Shown: one piece after another, positions 10,112 to 20,070 of the stretch
How the letters are laid out: each line of letters begins with the position of its first letter
How positions within the stretch are numbered: position 1 is the stretch's first letter
From: Hyaloraphidium curvatum
Lineage: Eukaryota; Monoblepharomycota; Hyaloraphidiomycetes; Hyaloraphidiales; Hyaloraphidiaceae
Length of the DNA stretch: 64,000 bases
Assembly: GCA_025558095.1 (NCBI GenBank)
Contig: JAIVFI010000013.1
Location: forward strand, 682,001-746,000
Direction of reading: 5' to 3'
The notes under the pieces: generated by a model
Told to the model about the DNA's origin: nothing
Database searches by the model: none
What the model saw: the letters and a program-made list of their open reading frames with translations, nothing else
Made by a program: the position numbers and the translations under genes

Positions 10112-11551
10112 ATGAACGCGACGGACGAGCTGGCGCTGGCCCGGGTGGTCTCGGTTGTCGAGTCGTTCCCGACGCAAGCGTGGAGCTACACGCCCGACGT
10201 CGAGGACTGTCGGGAGGTCCTGTCCGCCTTCAAGGGGGACGTGGACCTCTCCGAGCTTTGGCTTCGGGACCTGCGCGATGCCGAGGAGGGCCTTGTTGAG
10301 GCTGTCCGTCCCGGGACGTCGCTCATGGGGGCGGAGAATGCCGGCAACTCGTGCTACTTCGACAGCCTCCTTTTCGCCTTGTTTGCCGCACAGACTTTGT
10401 TCGATGGCCTGCTCCGCGTGGCACTGGATCCCGCAATGGTCCCGGCGCGCAAGTTCCAGGCTTCGCTCCGGCTCTTTGTGAACCAACTGCGGAGAGGTGA
10501 CCTGGTTTCGCGCTTCACCGTTTCCCGGATGCGGGACGATGCCTTTGCCGCCGGTTTTGCCGGGGTCCATGGACTCGGAAGCGGCGTGCGAACCGCACAG
10601 GAGGACACTTCGGAGCTGTTCCTCTGGATTCTCGGGACGCTCCAGGCCCCTTATCTCCCGCTGAACCAGCGCATTCTCCACGGGGCTCGAGAGGAGGTCG
10701 ATGACACCAAGTACTCGGCCGAGCGCGTGCTGGCACTCGACATTCCGGAGCACTACGCCGATTCTCGCGACCCCGTTCCCTTGGAGCGCCTACTCGAGGC
10801 CTTCTTCTTCGAGAACAGGCTCGAGATCACACGCGAGGTGGAGGCTGCGCCGATCGACTTCGGCGACGAGCGCAAGAGGGCTCCCGCGCCCACGGCCCAC
10901 CTCACCGTCCCCGCCTTTTCCGCCCTCAAGATCCTACCCTTTTACACCCCGCAGTCGCAGGCTGGGGACAGCACGGACGCCTCTTCGGCCATGTGGGGCG
11001 ACAACCTGGCGTCTCCACAGGATGGAAGCCCACCGAGCTACGCCTCCGTCACCACACCCGCTCCCCGCCGCTCGCTTGTCTTACCGATGCTGGTCAAGCG
11101 CTACGCCTCGACAACGACCCCGCCCTACTCGCGCCGCCTCCCCGTCGCCCTCGCTGTCCCCACCACCATGAAATTCGCCCTATTTGTCGACGACCCTCGC
11201 GGCGGCGCGGCTGACTACGTCCTCGAGCTACGCTCCGCCGTCCTCCACCGCGGCGAGTCGACGGGCTCGGGACACTACGTCTCCGCCGCGCGCACCCCTG
11301 ATGGCTGGCTAAAGTTCGACGACCTGGCGCCCCGCCGCGTGGTCCGCCCCGAAGGCTACGCGGGCGAGCTCGCGCTGCTGGACGAGGTCGGGCGCGACGG
11401 TTACCTCCTGGTGTGGGAGCTCACGAGGGGCTCGAGCGGTGGGTTCCCGCACGAGGACCACGAGATGGCGAGGAGGCTACAGGTGGAGGAGCGGGAGGGG
11501 AAGAGGGGGAGGGCGCCGGGTTGGGATCCCGATAGCTGCGCGATGCAGTGA
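10112..11551 (+). CDS. Ubiquitin-specific protease (USP/UCH family)
   Basis: 479 residues from the ATG at 10112. The Cys box is GAENAGNSCYFDSLLFALF with catalytic Cys81. The His box is GSGHYVSAARTPDGWLKFDD with His388. The protein should cleave ubiquitin from conjugates. The region between the boxes has RTAQEDTSELFLWIL, typical of the USP finger/palm, and a Pro/Ser-rich insert. The Cys box with FDSLLFALF resembles CYLD-like or fungal short USPs more than yeast Ubp enzymes. The C-terminus (EDHEMARRLQVEEREG) is charged and helical. The open frame continues upstream without ATG, so the protein may be longer at its N-terminus through a spliced exon. Confidence 0.85.
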   Translation: MNATDELALARVVSVVESFPTQAWSYTPDVEDCREVLSAFKGDVDLSELWLRDLRDAEEGLVEAVRPGTSLMGAENAGNSCYFDSLLFALFAAQTLFDGLLRVALDPAMVPARKFQASLRLFVNQLRRGDLVSRFTVSRMRDDAFAAGFAGVHGLGSGVRTAQEDTSELFLWILGTLQAPYLPLNQRILHGAREEVDDTKYSAERVLALDIPEHYADSRDPVPLERLLEAFFFENRLEITREVEAAPIDFGDERKRAPAPTAHLTVPAFSALKILPFYTPQSQAGDSTDASSAMWGDNLASPQDGSPPSYASVTTPAPRRSLVLPMLVKRYASTTTPPYSRRLPVALAVPTTMKFALFVDDPRGGAADYVLELRSAVLHRGESTGSGHYVSAARTPDGWLKFDDLAPRRVVRPEGYAGELALLDEVGRDGYLLVWELTRGSSGGFPHEDHEMARRLQVEEREGKRGRAPGWDPDSCAMQ

Positions 11552-12036
11552 ATAATTTCGCTCCTTCTGTTCGCATACGGATCTATCTGTCCTCGCTCAG
11601 CTCGAAAAACCCAGCGTTGGATCGCGAGCGAACCGGCTTGATGAGCATCTTGGCTCTGACACGAGGGAAGTTCTTTGACTAATGCCGGTCCGAGAGCTGC
11701 ATCGTCCAATCGTTGACAGGCCTCGGCGGTTGGGCACATTTGGTCGCCCGCCCTGTTCAAGAAGGCGTGTCAGGATCCTTCGACAATACTGGAGGATGAA
11801 CGCCTGCCTCCCCAGATTCGGAAGTGGGTAGCGTCTTTCGTGGCTTCGGCCTTGATTGAAGGTGCGAAAGACGAACCCCGATCTGGAGCTCAGAATCGCC
11901 AAGCGGCGATGGCGGAGGGGAATTGACGGAAAGGAATTGACGGCGCACACAGCGCTTTGGATCTTCCTTCTGTCTAATAGCCCTCCTATTACGCTGGCGA
12001 CGCTTCCCGCCAAGGCGCTGTCGCCGCCTCGCCCGA
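11552..12036. other. Intergenic, short tandem repeat inside
   Basis: No gene seen. Around 11920-11945 the block GGAATTGACGG occurs twice, 14 bases apart. This is the shared 3' flank of two convergent genes. Confidence 0.4.
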
Positions 12037-12728
12037 TCACCCCGCCGGCTGCGTGCACACCCCGATGTTGATTTCGAAAAGCCGCGCCGCGTTAACCGCG
12101 TCAGACTGGACGATGTTGCAGCTCTGGAAGCACTCGCAGGCGACGAACCCCGCGTCGTCGACCAGCTGGACAAACGCCTGGTTCCACTGCAGCCCGGCTG
12201 TGGAGCAAGTATACAGGCAGGGCAGTGTCGCCGCCGCAATCGTGGTGTAGGGGAAGGTCGACGAGGCGGCGGCCAACGCGAAGTGGCAGCGCCGGGTGGA
12301 GTTGACGCCGTAGGGCTCGGTCACCTCGTTCGAGACGGCGACGTTGCCGTGGCACACGTAGGGGGCGCACTCGGAGTCGACGTAGCACGGCATGCCGGTG
12401 TAGTACCGCGAGTAGAGCTCGTGCTCGGAGTGGTAGGCGACGCACGCAACGGGAAGCTCCTCTGTCGGGCCGGGGTAGCCGGCCTCGCTGGTCGCGGGAG
12501 TGAGCGGCGGCGGAGCGCGAAGGGTGGTTGGATCACCGATCAGTAGCTGTCCTTGGTGCAGTCGCGGCACGATCGGCGGAAGACTGCCGAGGCGGGGGCA
12601 CTGCGGGCATAGGGGGGATCAGGCGGCGGGGCGGCCGGCGCGTGGGCGCACCTCGGGGCGGCGGCGGCGAGAGCCACGAGGGCGGCGAGCGCTGCAGCGA
12701 GGAGCCCGGCGATTGGGGCCATCCGCAT
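12037..12728 (-). CDS. Small secreted Cys-rich protein
   Basis: Exons 12728-12571 and 12487-12037, 202 residues. The 83-nt intron starts GTGCCG and ends GACCAG and joins VFRR to SEAGYPGP. The signal peptide is MRMAPIAG plus an Ala/Leu core. The mature part has about a dozen cysteines (CVAYHSEHELY, GMPCYVDSECAPYVC, LPCLYTCST, VACECFQSC), so it is probably a disulfide-stabilised extracellular protein. I do not recognise a family. The ATG at 12728 was chosen because it opens the signal peptide; in-frame upstream sequence is not signal-like. Confidence 0.6.
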
Positions 12729-12866
12729 GGGTGGATCTTGCCTGCCCTTGTTGTGCCGTTGCGCTCCGGTCCGTTTTGCGCCGTCCCTCCTTTTTCCAGC
12801 CAGGCGCAGTACCCGGACACGGCCAGCAATACAGCGCATGCGTGGCTTGGGACGATGACCAATCCA

Positions 12867-13127
12867 TCACATGCGGTGAGCCGGCACCCGTCCTGATTGG
12901 GTGGATCGTCGTTGGTTGGGCCCCGCGTCTGCGCCGTGGTGCGCGCCGGGAACGCGGAGCAGGTGTTCGTGTCGACCTTCCTCCAAGCGCTGTCGCACGG
13001 CGCGGTGCCGCTGAGCGTGTTCCTGGTGCCCACGGACGGGCCGGCGGGCGGTGAGGGACAACAAGGACCAACGAGGCGGCGAGGGCGAGTTCGTTGGCCG
13101 TCACGCAGGAGCCTGCGAACTTGAAAT
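12867..13127 (-). pseudogene. Relic of a membrane-protein last exon
   Basis: The minus strand from 13127 reads FAGSCVTANELALAASLVLV right after a TTTCAAG acceptor-like sequence. The last exon of the membrane protein at 14667-16248 opens FAGSCVTANNLASLAATFVLV after an equivalent ...CTCAAG acceptor. DNA identity continues into CCCTCACCGCC but with about a dozen bases missing, and the frame is then lost. Downstream minus-strand frames (DTNTCSAFPA, PSHACAVLLAVSGYC) have a protein-like look but I cannot build a gene from them. I read it as a fragment of a former paralogue. Confidence 0.45.
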
Positions 13128-13569
13128 AAGGCGCGGTGATCAACGGTGGAGGGATACGTAGGCCCGGGAGGCCGGTTCCGGACGAGATAGCTGCACACCA
13201 GGCTGCACTGTCCTATGCCGGGTCCTTGCGCAGAAGGTTGAGCCAATTCGTGTCGTCGCCAGTGTCGTCCATGGTCGTGGACTGCACAGCCGAGCGGAAC
13301 GCGCCGGCGCAAATGACAGTCATTGCAATGATTGGCTCTGTGCCTGGAGCAGAGAGCAGCGAGGCGTCATTTGCCGGGGTGCCGGGGGTAGAACAGGGCG
13401 CGGCGCACAGCCAATCCAAGAACGCGTACGTGGCCACGCCGCCAGAGCTCGGCGCCAACCTGCAACGCCTTCCACCGAGCTCCGCCTTCCGTGCGTGCGG
13501 CACCGTGGACGCGGGAGGTCGCCCTCGCTCTGCCACAGCGTGCGACTCGACCTCACGGCGCAGGACGCG
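13128..13569. other. Intergenic or 5' region of MYND gene
   Basis: No independent gene supported. The next gene's frame is open back to about 13495, and another frame upstream could hold a 5' exon, but no conserved element identifies it. Confidence 0.35.
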
Positions 13570-14583
13570 ATGGAGACCGTGACCGTCATGCACCTGATCT
13601 TTGACTCTGGCGCCAGCGAGGAGTACCGCGAGTTCAAGACGAAGCTCCGTGCGCCGGTGGGCGCGGTCACCGCGGCGCTGGCGCGGGGCACGGGCATGCT
13701 GGCGGCCTTGGGACCCGCCGGCGAAGCGCTGTTCCGCAAGAACCGCTCCGCCACCAAGCACGCGTGCGCAAACTGCCGCAAGGACGCCGGCGAACTCGCC
13801 ACGTGGTGCGGCGCGTTCGCGTTGGAGGCGCGCGGCGGCGGCCGCGAGGTGTTCTGCGACGTGGTGGAGGTGCCGCACTGCGCCGGCGTCGGCCGGTGCC
13901 GGGCCGTGGCGGAGAAGCTGCGAAAGGACAGCGTCACCGAGTTGCTTGCCCTGATGCGTGAGGACCCTTCGGCACCGAGCGGCAAGGTCAAGGTGCCCTT
14001 CGAGGTCGTCGCGCTGGGGAGGCGTACGGCACCCTGCGAAGAGCGCCCCGCCGTTCTCCAGAAGAGCAGGGACATCGAAATGGACCCGGAACTCGCCTCC
14101 GCCGTTGCCGCTGCTTCTAGCGACCCGTCTCTGTTCCAACCTTTGCAGCAGCGCCTCTGGCCCCTCATCCGCGAAACGGGCATGGACGTGCTCGAGCCGT
14201 ATCAGCACCGCATTCCCTGTGCCAACTGCGGACGGCGGCCCGTGGACGGGGCGACCATGTACTCGTCCGTACCCGACGTGGCCGGGGGGCCGGTGATGCT
14301 GTACATGCTGCCCGAGTGTGGCAAGGAGACCTGCTCCAGCAAGTTGACGAAGGAGACCGCGGACATGGCGATGGAGATGTCGTCGGTTGCGGCCCGGGCG
14401 ACGCCTTCGAAGCAAGCGCAGCATCTCGGGAGTGCGTGCGGCCGCTGCGGCCGCGTGTCCACGGACCCCAAGGTGGACTTCAAGCGTTGCGCAAGGTGCA
14501 AGAAGGCGCACTATTGCTCAGAGAGGTGCCAGAAGGAGGATTGGGCACTGCACAAGAACTTTTGCAACGTGAACTCGCGCTAG
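13570..14583 (+). CDS. MYND zinc-finger protein, intact
   Basis: 337 residues, one exon from the ATG at 13570 (an in-frame ATG at 13495 is possible). The MYND domain is C-terminal: CGRCGRVSTDP, RCARCKKAHYCSERCQ, KEDWALHKNFC, with all eight Cys/His ligands. Two further Cys-rich modules precede it: HACANCRKDAGELATWCG through FCDVVEVPHC, and IPCANCGRRPVDG through ECGKETC. They look like diverged copies of one zinc-binding unit. MYND domains bind Pro-rich partners or sit in regulatory complexes; nothing shows a catalytic function here. The left-edge gene at 1-624 is a relative. A C-terminal MYND at the very end of the chain is usual in fungal members. Confidence 0.8.
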   Translation: METVTVMHLIFDSGASEEYREFKTKLRAPVGAVTAALARGTGMLAALGPAGEALFRKNRSATKHACANCRKDAGELATWCGAFALEARGGGREVFCDVVEVPHCAGVGRCRAVAEKLRKDSVTELLALMREDPSAPSGKVKVPFEVVALGRRTAPCEERPAVLQKSRDIEMDPELASAVAAASSDPSLFQPLQQRLWPLIRETGMDVLEPYQHRIPCANCGRRPVDGATMYSSVPDVAGGPVMLYMLPECGKETCSSKLTKETADMAMEMSSVAARATPSKQAQHLGSACGRCGRVSTDPKVDFKRCARCKKAHYCSERCQKEDWALHKNFCNVNSR

Positions 14584-14666
14584 TCGCTCCTTTTGTCTTC
14601 GTTTCATCTCCATTACGCAAACTACAAGATCGTCTTTGCATCACTTCACCCACTTCTCCACGAACC

Positions 14667-16248
14667 TCACCGCAGCGGGCACACGTTCTCCGCCGTCACA
14701 AACACGCTCGTCCGCAGAGCCGACCACAGCCCCACCCCCACCGTCAGTGCCGCCACCGCCAGCGCCCTCAGGTTCCCCGCCGACACCACGAATCCCAAGA
14801 CGCGGCTCCTGTACCCGTCGGCCTCGGCACAGCTGTCCAGCAGCGCGAGGTGCGCCTGCAGCGATGGTGCCAGCGGGTCGGAGCGGGCGAGGGCGAGGGA
14901 GAGCAGGGCGCGGGTTTCGCGGCGGGCGGACGTGAAGAGGGAGGACAGGAGGTCGATGTGGTGGTTGCTCAGGGCGGTGAGGGACAGGTCGATGTAGACC
15001 AGGACAAAGGTGGCGGCGAGGCTGGCGAGGTTGTTCGCGGTGACGCAGGAGCCTGCGAACTTGAGTGGGGGCGCGGACGGGTGAGTGCGGGCGGGGCGGC
15101 CATGGCATGGCGGAACTCACGATGTTGGCGGCGATCGGGATGATCTCGACGGTGAGCAAGGACAGTGTGATGGAACCGATCTGCCGGGCGCGGAACTTCC
15201 ATGCCAGGGCAATGAGCTGGTGCAGGCGGTAGTAGAGGAACTCGGGGGGGTCCGCTCCCAGGTCCTGCCTCGCGGCGGCGTCCTCCGGCTCCGACAGGGC
15301 GTGCTTGAAGCGGAGCACGACCGAGGAAAGTGCCTCGGAAACGGCCCGCCGGGCAAGGCGGAACTCGAGGTCCATGGCCGGGGGGGAACCCCAGTTCATT
15401 CCGACACCGTTGATCCAATGGAACCCCACGCACGCGACGACGCTCAGCATGGCGAGAATAGCGCTCCACGATGTCGTCCAGGTCCTTGCGGCAAACGTGA
15501 CCAGCGGGGTCCACGTCGCCGTGAGGAAGTTGCCCACGCCGAAGGCGAGGCACACGAACACGGAGAACGCGATGCTCCAGCGCACCGCGCGCGCGGGGAT
15601 GCCGCCGCAGCACGACGGCCGCGGGCAGGTGCAGAAGCGGTCTCCCGAGACGTGCCGCAGGAAGAGCCCGGGCTTGTCCGCTACCTCGCCGGATGCGATC
15701 CGGGCGCCCTGGCAGAGCTGCATCCACCTCGCGATCCCGGCCTGCTGGACGCCGTCCAGGAGGTCCTTGTCGCCCTCGGGGAGGGCGATGCGGTCTCCCG
15801 CAGCGGCGCCCTCGGCGCCATCCACGTGCGAGAAGGGCCTGAACCGGATGGCGAGGCCAACGCCTACCGCGGCGACAAAGTACGCCACGTTCGCAAAGAC
15901 GATCTGAAGGGTCCCGAAGCGGCCGTCGTTAAACACGTAGACCGCGGCGTAGAGCGCCGTCACGGAGCAGCCGTAGACCACCTGCCGGACCCACGTGCGG
16001 TTCCCGCCGAAGAACGCGGCCGCCGCGGCCAGCCGCACGCGGAGGATGGCGACGAGCAGCGGTTCCGCGGAAAGCGCCCGGAGCAGCGCGGATTTCGTGA
16101 GGGGGCGCGCACTGCGAGCTTCAGCAGCGAGGTCGGCGGGCGGAGGAACGGCGGGCGCGACAGGCGGCGGTTCCGTAGCGGGGAGCGGTGCGGGAAGCAG
16201 TGCCAGCCATTCCGACTCTGTCAGTTCGGGCTCTGGCGACGCGTCCAT
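14667..16248 (-). CDS. Multi-pass membrane protein, unknown
   Basis: Exons 16248-15121 and 15059-14667, 506 residues. The 61-nt intron starts GTGAGT and ends CTCAAG and joins IAANI to FAGSCVTANN in phase 0. The N-terminal 60 residues are Pro/Ala rich and acidic. Hydrophobic segments: SVTALYAAVYVFN, VANVAYFVAAVGVGLAI, IAFSVFVCLAFGVGNFL, ILAMLSVVACVGF, LSLLTVEIIPIAANI, LAATFVLVYIDLSL and LAVAALTVGVGLWSAL, so about seven spans. A cytosolic-looking loop holds FCTCPRPSCCGG, a possible metal or palmitoylation site. No family recognised. The start is divergent from the luciferase-like gene, 154 bp apart. Confidence 0.65.
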
Positions 16249-16402
16249 CGTCCGCGCAGCTCCTCGTGCGAGCAATCGGCGGGGCGACAATCCCTTGGCG
16301 GGGCGTGGAGGCGGGCGGGGGCAAGGCGGGGAAGTCTCCCATCATTCTCGCAGCACTGCTTCAACAGGTCCTCTCCGAGGCCGTTAGCAGCACTCACGAG
16401 CC

Positions 16403-17238
16403 ATGGACCGCGTCGCCAAGCTGATCGAAGCGGCGAAAATGCGAGGTGGGCAGCCCGATGCCCGCGGCAACGCGTCGAGCGTCGGGGGCTCAACGAAGCT
16501 CCCTCTCCGGCCCTCCGACCAGCCGACCACCCCTTAGTCAAACCCCTCGCTCTCCTCGCCGGCTCCGTCCTCGCCCTCAAGCTCGCGCTGATGGTGCGGG
16601 CGGACTACCGCGCCTGGGTCGCCCTCGGCGTCGGGGGCCTGCCGCACACCCTCAAAGGCTACCTCACCATGTGCGCCTTCCGCGCGCTCTCCCGCAGCGG
16701 GCTCGACACGCGCAGGCTCGAGGCCGCGGGATTGGACGAGCGTCATGCGGGGACGCTGCCGGAAAGGGGCCGGCGCCGCCCCGAAGTCGCGCCGCACCCC
16801 GTGCCGCAGAGGCAGCTCACGCAGACCGGCACGCCCGAGTCGCTTGCTCGCCTGCAGGGCATCTGCGACCGCGCGGTGTCGGCGAGCGGGGGCGAGGCCG
16901 TCTACAAGCAGTCGCATTTCGAGCGGCACAACCGCGCCGTGTGCCTCGTCGAGTCGGCGTGCGGCCATCCCGACGCCGCCATCTCGTTCGGCGAGGTCGG
17001 CCACGTGCATCCCTCGGACGGCTCCATGCACCTCGTGCTCTCGGCGGGGGATTCCTTCGAGGCGCTGGCAAAGGGGTGGGGGGAGCTTCACGGGCTGGCG
17101 GGGTTCGGGGGGAAGCTGCCGGCGGGGTACACGTTCGTCTACGCGCCGGAAAAGGAGGGGGACTTTGCGGTGGTGGAGACGCTGCTGGGGGCCGCGATGG
17201 CGCACCTGAAGCACCGGCCCGCGGAAAGCAAGCAGTAA
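16403..17238 (+). CDS. Fungal luciferase-like domain protein
   Basis: Exons 16403-16445 and 16538-17238, 247 residues. The 92-nt intron starts GTGGGC and ends CCTTAG, phase 1. An N-terminal helix/TM (KPLALLAGSVLALKLALMV) is followed by YRAWVALGVGGLPHTLKGY. The C-terminal domain reads GEVGHVHPSDGSMHLVLSA, then GWGELHGLAGFGGKLPAGY and TFVYAPEKEGDF. This H-x-SDGSxH, GWGExHxLAG and YAP pattern is the domain shared by fungal luciferase (Luz) and many non-luminous fungal proteins. Fungal Luz is of similar length and also has an N-terminal membrane helix. Whether this protein oxidises a hispidin-type substrate is unknown; the other steps of that pathway were not seen here. Confidence 0.75.
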
Positions 17239-17423
17239 CGAATCCTCCAATGCTACCAGACGGGTCAACGAGCCATCAGTTTGGAGAGCTGTCTACTTTC
17301 GTGTTGCTTTTACATCGTTGAAACCTCCCAACCCCGCACGCCAAAGATCCAATCATCTACATCCCCATGGCACCGTGCCCGAAAGAAAGATCGAATGTCA
17401 AACAACCCGACGGCAAGGCGGGC

Positions 17424-19223
17424 TCAGTCGAGGTCCGCGATCACCACGTGCGACCCGTCGTCCCTCGCCATGGACCTCACCACCCGCAGCAGCTCCTCCG
17501 CCCCGCCGACCCAATCCTCCCCCGCCTTGCGCTTCCTCGTCTCGTCCTGCTCCACCTCCATCCCGTCCACCTGCTCCCCGACCGCCCGCACCGTCCCGAC
17601 CTTGCGGCAGACGGGGCACCGCACTTCCTCCCCCGAGGTGGGCATCGCGTACCCCCGCACGCTCAGCAGACCCGCGAGGCACTCGGCGTGGAAGCGGTGC
17701 CCGCACCCCGCCATCTCCCGCAGCGAGCGGTTCCACGCGTCGATCGCGTCGGTGCCCCTGATCTCCGCGCCGGCAGGCACGGGGATCCCTTCGGCCGCCG
17801 CGAGCTCCGCCGCCAGCGCGGGTGTGCCCTGCGGCGCGCGCAGGCACCGCCCGACCACCCTCCGCATCTCGCAGCCGTCCGACTCGGGCTCCTCCGCCGG
17901 CTCCTCCTCCTCCTCCTCGGACGGCAGCCCCATCATCTCGGCGCGCACCTCCACCGCGTTGCCCTCCGGCTCCGGGTCCACCTTCCACAGCGCCATCCGC
18001 TCCCCGACCCCCGCGTCGAACGCCGGGTCCCCCGTCGGCAGCTCGTACCTGCACGCCGGGCACGCGTTGCTCTGGTTCCTGAGCCACGGCGCGAGGCACG
18101 GCAGGTGGAACAGGTGGCTGCACGGCATGCGCACCACCACCTTGTCGTACTCCGAGTCCGATGCCGGCGGGGGGGGCACCGCGCCCTGCGGGAGGTCCTC
18201 GAAGCACACGGTGCAGCTCCGGTTGCGCTCCCACAGCTTCCTGGTGACGTAGCGCATCACCGGCAGCCGGCGGATGGCGTCGTTCGAGGCCGTGGGGGGC
18301 CGGCCGCGGTCGGATTCCCACGTGCCCTGCGGGCCGCCGCCGGGGCCGAAGAAGAAGGCGGGGTGGAGGAAGGCGGTGCCGGGGGGGAACAGCTGCGCGA
18401 GGACGGCGGGGGGGAGGTTGGTGAGGGGGGTGAGGTGGTAGTGCACCGCGCCCTGCTCTCCCGCTTGGGCGCCGGCGGCCTGCGGTGCGGCTGCGGGGTC
18501 GGGCTGCCCCTCCGCGGCCTGGGCGGGCCCGCCCGCGGCGTCCCCGTGGCCCTCCTCAGGGGCTCCCGCGTGGCCGGTGACGACGAACGGGCCGACCGCC
18601 GGGTGCCAGAAGATCGGGTAGCCCGAGGGGGTGAGCGACATGTTGATCGCGTTGGGCAGGAAGTAGGTCGGCGTGGGCGGGGCCGGCGAGGCTGCCGACG
18701 GAGGGGGCGCGGCGGTGCCGGGCAGGTGCGTGCCGGGTACCCGGGCGGGGATCGAGGCGATGGGCTCCAGCGGCGGGGGCGAGTCCGGGGCGGGAGAGGG
18801 CTGCGAGACGACCACGTGCGGGTGCGGCGGGCGGGAGCGGGGGGCGGGCGGCGGGGCGGCGGCCGGCAGATCAGGCCCGCTGGCGGTGGCAGACGCCTGT
18901 GCCGGAGGCCGGGGGTCCGCCGCGGGGGCGGGCTGGGCCTGCGGTGCCGGGGGGTTGGGGGCCGGGGCCGCCCCGCCGAGCGACTCCCTGCCATTGCCCG
19001 CCGGCCCGCTCGGCGGCGTCATCATGCTCTGCATCACGCCGCTGCGCCGCGGGATGAAGTACTGGAACAGGAACGTCCACCGCGGCAGCCGGCTGCCCCC
19101 GCCGCTGCCGTGTTCCAGCGCCGCCCCTTCGGCGGGTTGCGCCTGCCCGGCGGGCCCGCCCGGCCGCGGGGACTCGTTCCGGGACCCCTCGGGTGCGCTT
19201 CCGTCGCCGTTGTTGTCCTGCAT
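17424..19223 (-). CDS. RING-H2 E3 ligase-like protein
   Basis: Intronless, 599 residues from the ATG at 19223. The first 330 residues are low-complexity Pro/Ala/Gly. A RING-H2 domain lies at about 335-390: CTVCFEDLPQG, CSHLFHLPCLAPWLRN, CPACRYELP, that is C-x2-C..C-x-H-x2-H-x2-C..C-x2-C. A second, degenerate zinc site follows near the C-terminus: CGHRFHAECLAG..VRCPVCRK without a clear first C-x2-C pair. Between them is a Glu-rich stretch. The likely role is ubiquitin transfer; substrates are unknown. Composition resembles the RING protein at 56737, but the two are not obvious recent duplicates. Confidence 0.8.
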   Translation of the reverse strand: MQDNNGDGSAPEGSRNESPRPGGPAGQAQPAEGAALEHGSGGGSRLPRWTFLFQYFIPRRSGVMQSMMTPPSGPAGNGRESLGGAAPAPNPPAPQAQPAPAADPRPPAQASATASGPDLPAAAPPPAPRSRPPHPHVVVSQPSPAPDSPPPLEPIASIPARVPGTHLPGTAAPPPSAASPAPPTPTYFLPNAINMSLTPSGYPIFWHPAVGPFVVTGHAGAPEEGHGDAAGGPAQAAEGQPDPAAAPQAAGAQAGEQGAVHYHLTPLTNLPPAVLAQLFPPGTAFLHPAFFFGPGGGPQGTWESDRGRPPTASNDAIRRLPVMRYVTRKLWERNRSCTVCFEDLPQGAVPPPPASDSEYDKVVVRMPCSHLFHLPCLAPWLRNQSNACPACRYELPTGDPAFDAGVGERMALWKVDPEPEGNAVEVRAEMMGLPSEEEEEEPAEEPESDGCEMRRVVGRCLRAPQGTPALAAELAAAEGIPVPAGAEIRGTDAIDAWNRSLREMAGCGHRFHAECLAGLLSVRGYAMPTSGEEVRCPVCRKVGTVRAVGEQVDGMEVEQDETRKRKAGEDWVGGAEELLRVVRSMARDDGSHVVIADLD

Positions 19224-19644
19224 CGTTCGCGATGGCCTTTCGAGCGCGCTGGAAACCGGTGGAGCTTTTGAGAGCCGCGGGTGCAAGCCACAACTCCGAT
19301 GGGCCCTTTCGAACGCGGTGGAAGGCCCGCCCCGGATCCGCCGCTGGCGACCGCAATCGCCCAGTAAACGGCCGAAATAATGATCGATGGATTGCAGCAC
19401 GAGAATCCGCACGGCATTGCCCGCGATCGGATGCAACAGGCAAGCGCAGGGGCGTCGGACGGGCGGGCCGCGCGGCGCCGCCAAGCTGCGAAGATCGCCC
19501 CGGATCCCGGCCCATTCCCAGCAAACCGCGCGGTTACTGTGTCGCATGAGATGAATGCAGTGCAATTGATTGCATATGGGATATTCGCCGACACCTGAAT
19601 TCAAATGGCGCGGGCCATGGGCAATGATATCCTTTTTCAGGCGT

Positions 19645-19700
19645 TGCGTGAGGGCAAGCCCCGGGCGAGGCGGCGGTAGCGGTCTTCGATTTGTATACGC
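19645..19700 (+). repeat. 56-nt dispersed repeat, copy 1
   Basis: TGCGTGAGGGCAAGCCCC through TTGTATACGC is about 89% identical to the reverse complement of 23785-23840. It lies upstream of the RING gene, in the non-coding stretch 19224-20070. No other part of that 847-base stretch is recognised as a gene. Confidence 0.6.
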
Positions 19701-20070
19701 ACTGGAGCCCAACACGACACCTGAACGAGGACAAGAGTTGTTTCCGTCAAAGCTATCTGAATATGACAGGCCAAAACCGCTCTTATCCTTGTTCTGCCTA
19801 CGTAGTCCTCCGAATCTCCAATGCTGATGCTGATTGTGTCTGTTCGGCGGGAATCGTCGTTAGCAGGGGGCCGGGATGATCAAAAATGGCACGTACAGCC
19901 GCACACCCCGAAGAATCACTCGAGGACCTCAACGGACTGGCGTGCGCGATCGAGGCGGAAAGAAAAGATCGGAGTGGCTCAGGATATGATGCGGCATACT
20001 GCGGACCGTCACAGTGGTGCTCCAACATGGTGACACCAAACAGCCATTCCATCGAACCTCGTTCGCCAAT

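Noticed and set aside
15085-16400. Plus-strand frame opposite the membrane protein
   Set aside because: Antisense shadow; only the part after 16538 is real (luciferase-like exon 2).
17367-19271. Plus-strand frame opposite the first RING gene
   Set aside because: His/Arg/Pro-rich shadow; the minus strand has the RING ligands.
19645-19700. tRNA or other Pol III gene
   Set aside because: The 56-nt element has no convincing A or B box and no cloverleaf seen by eye.
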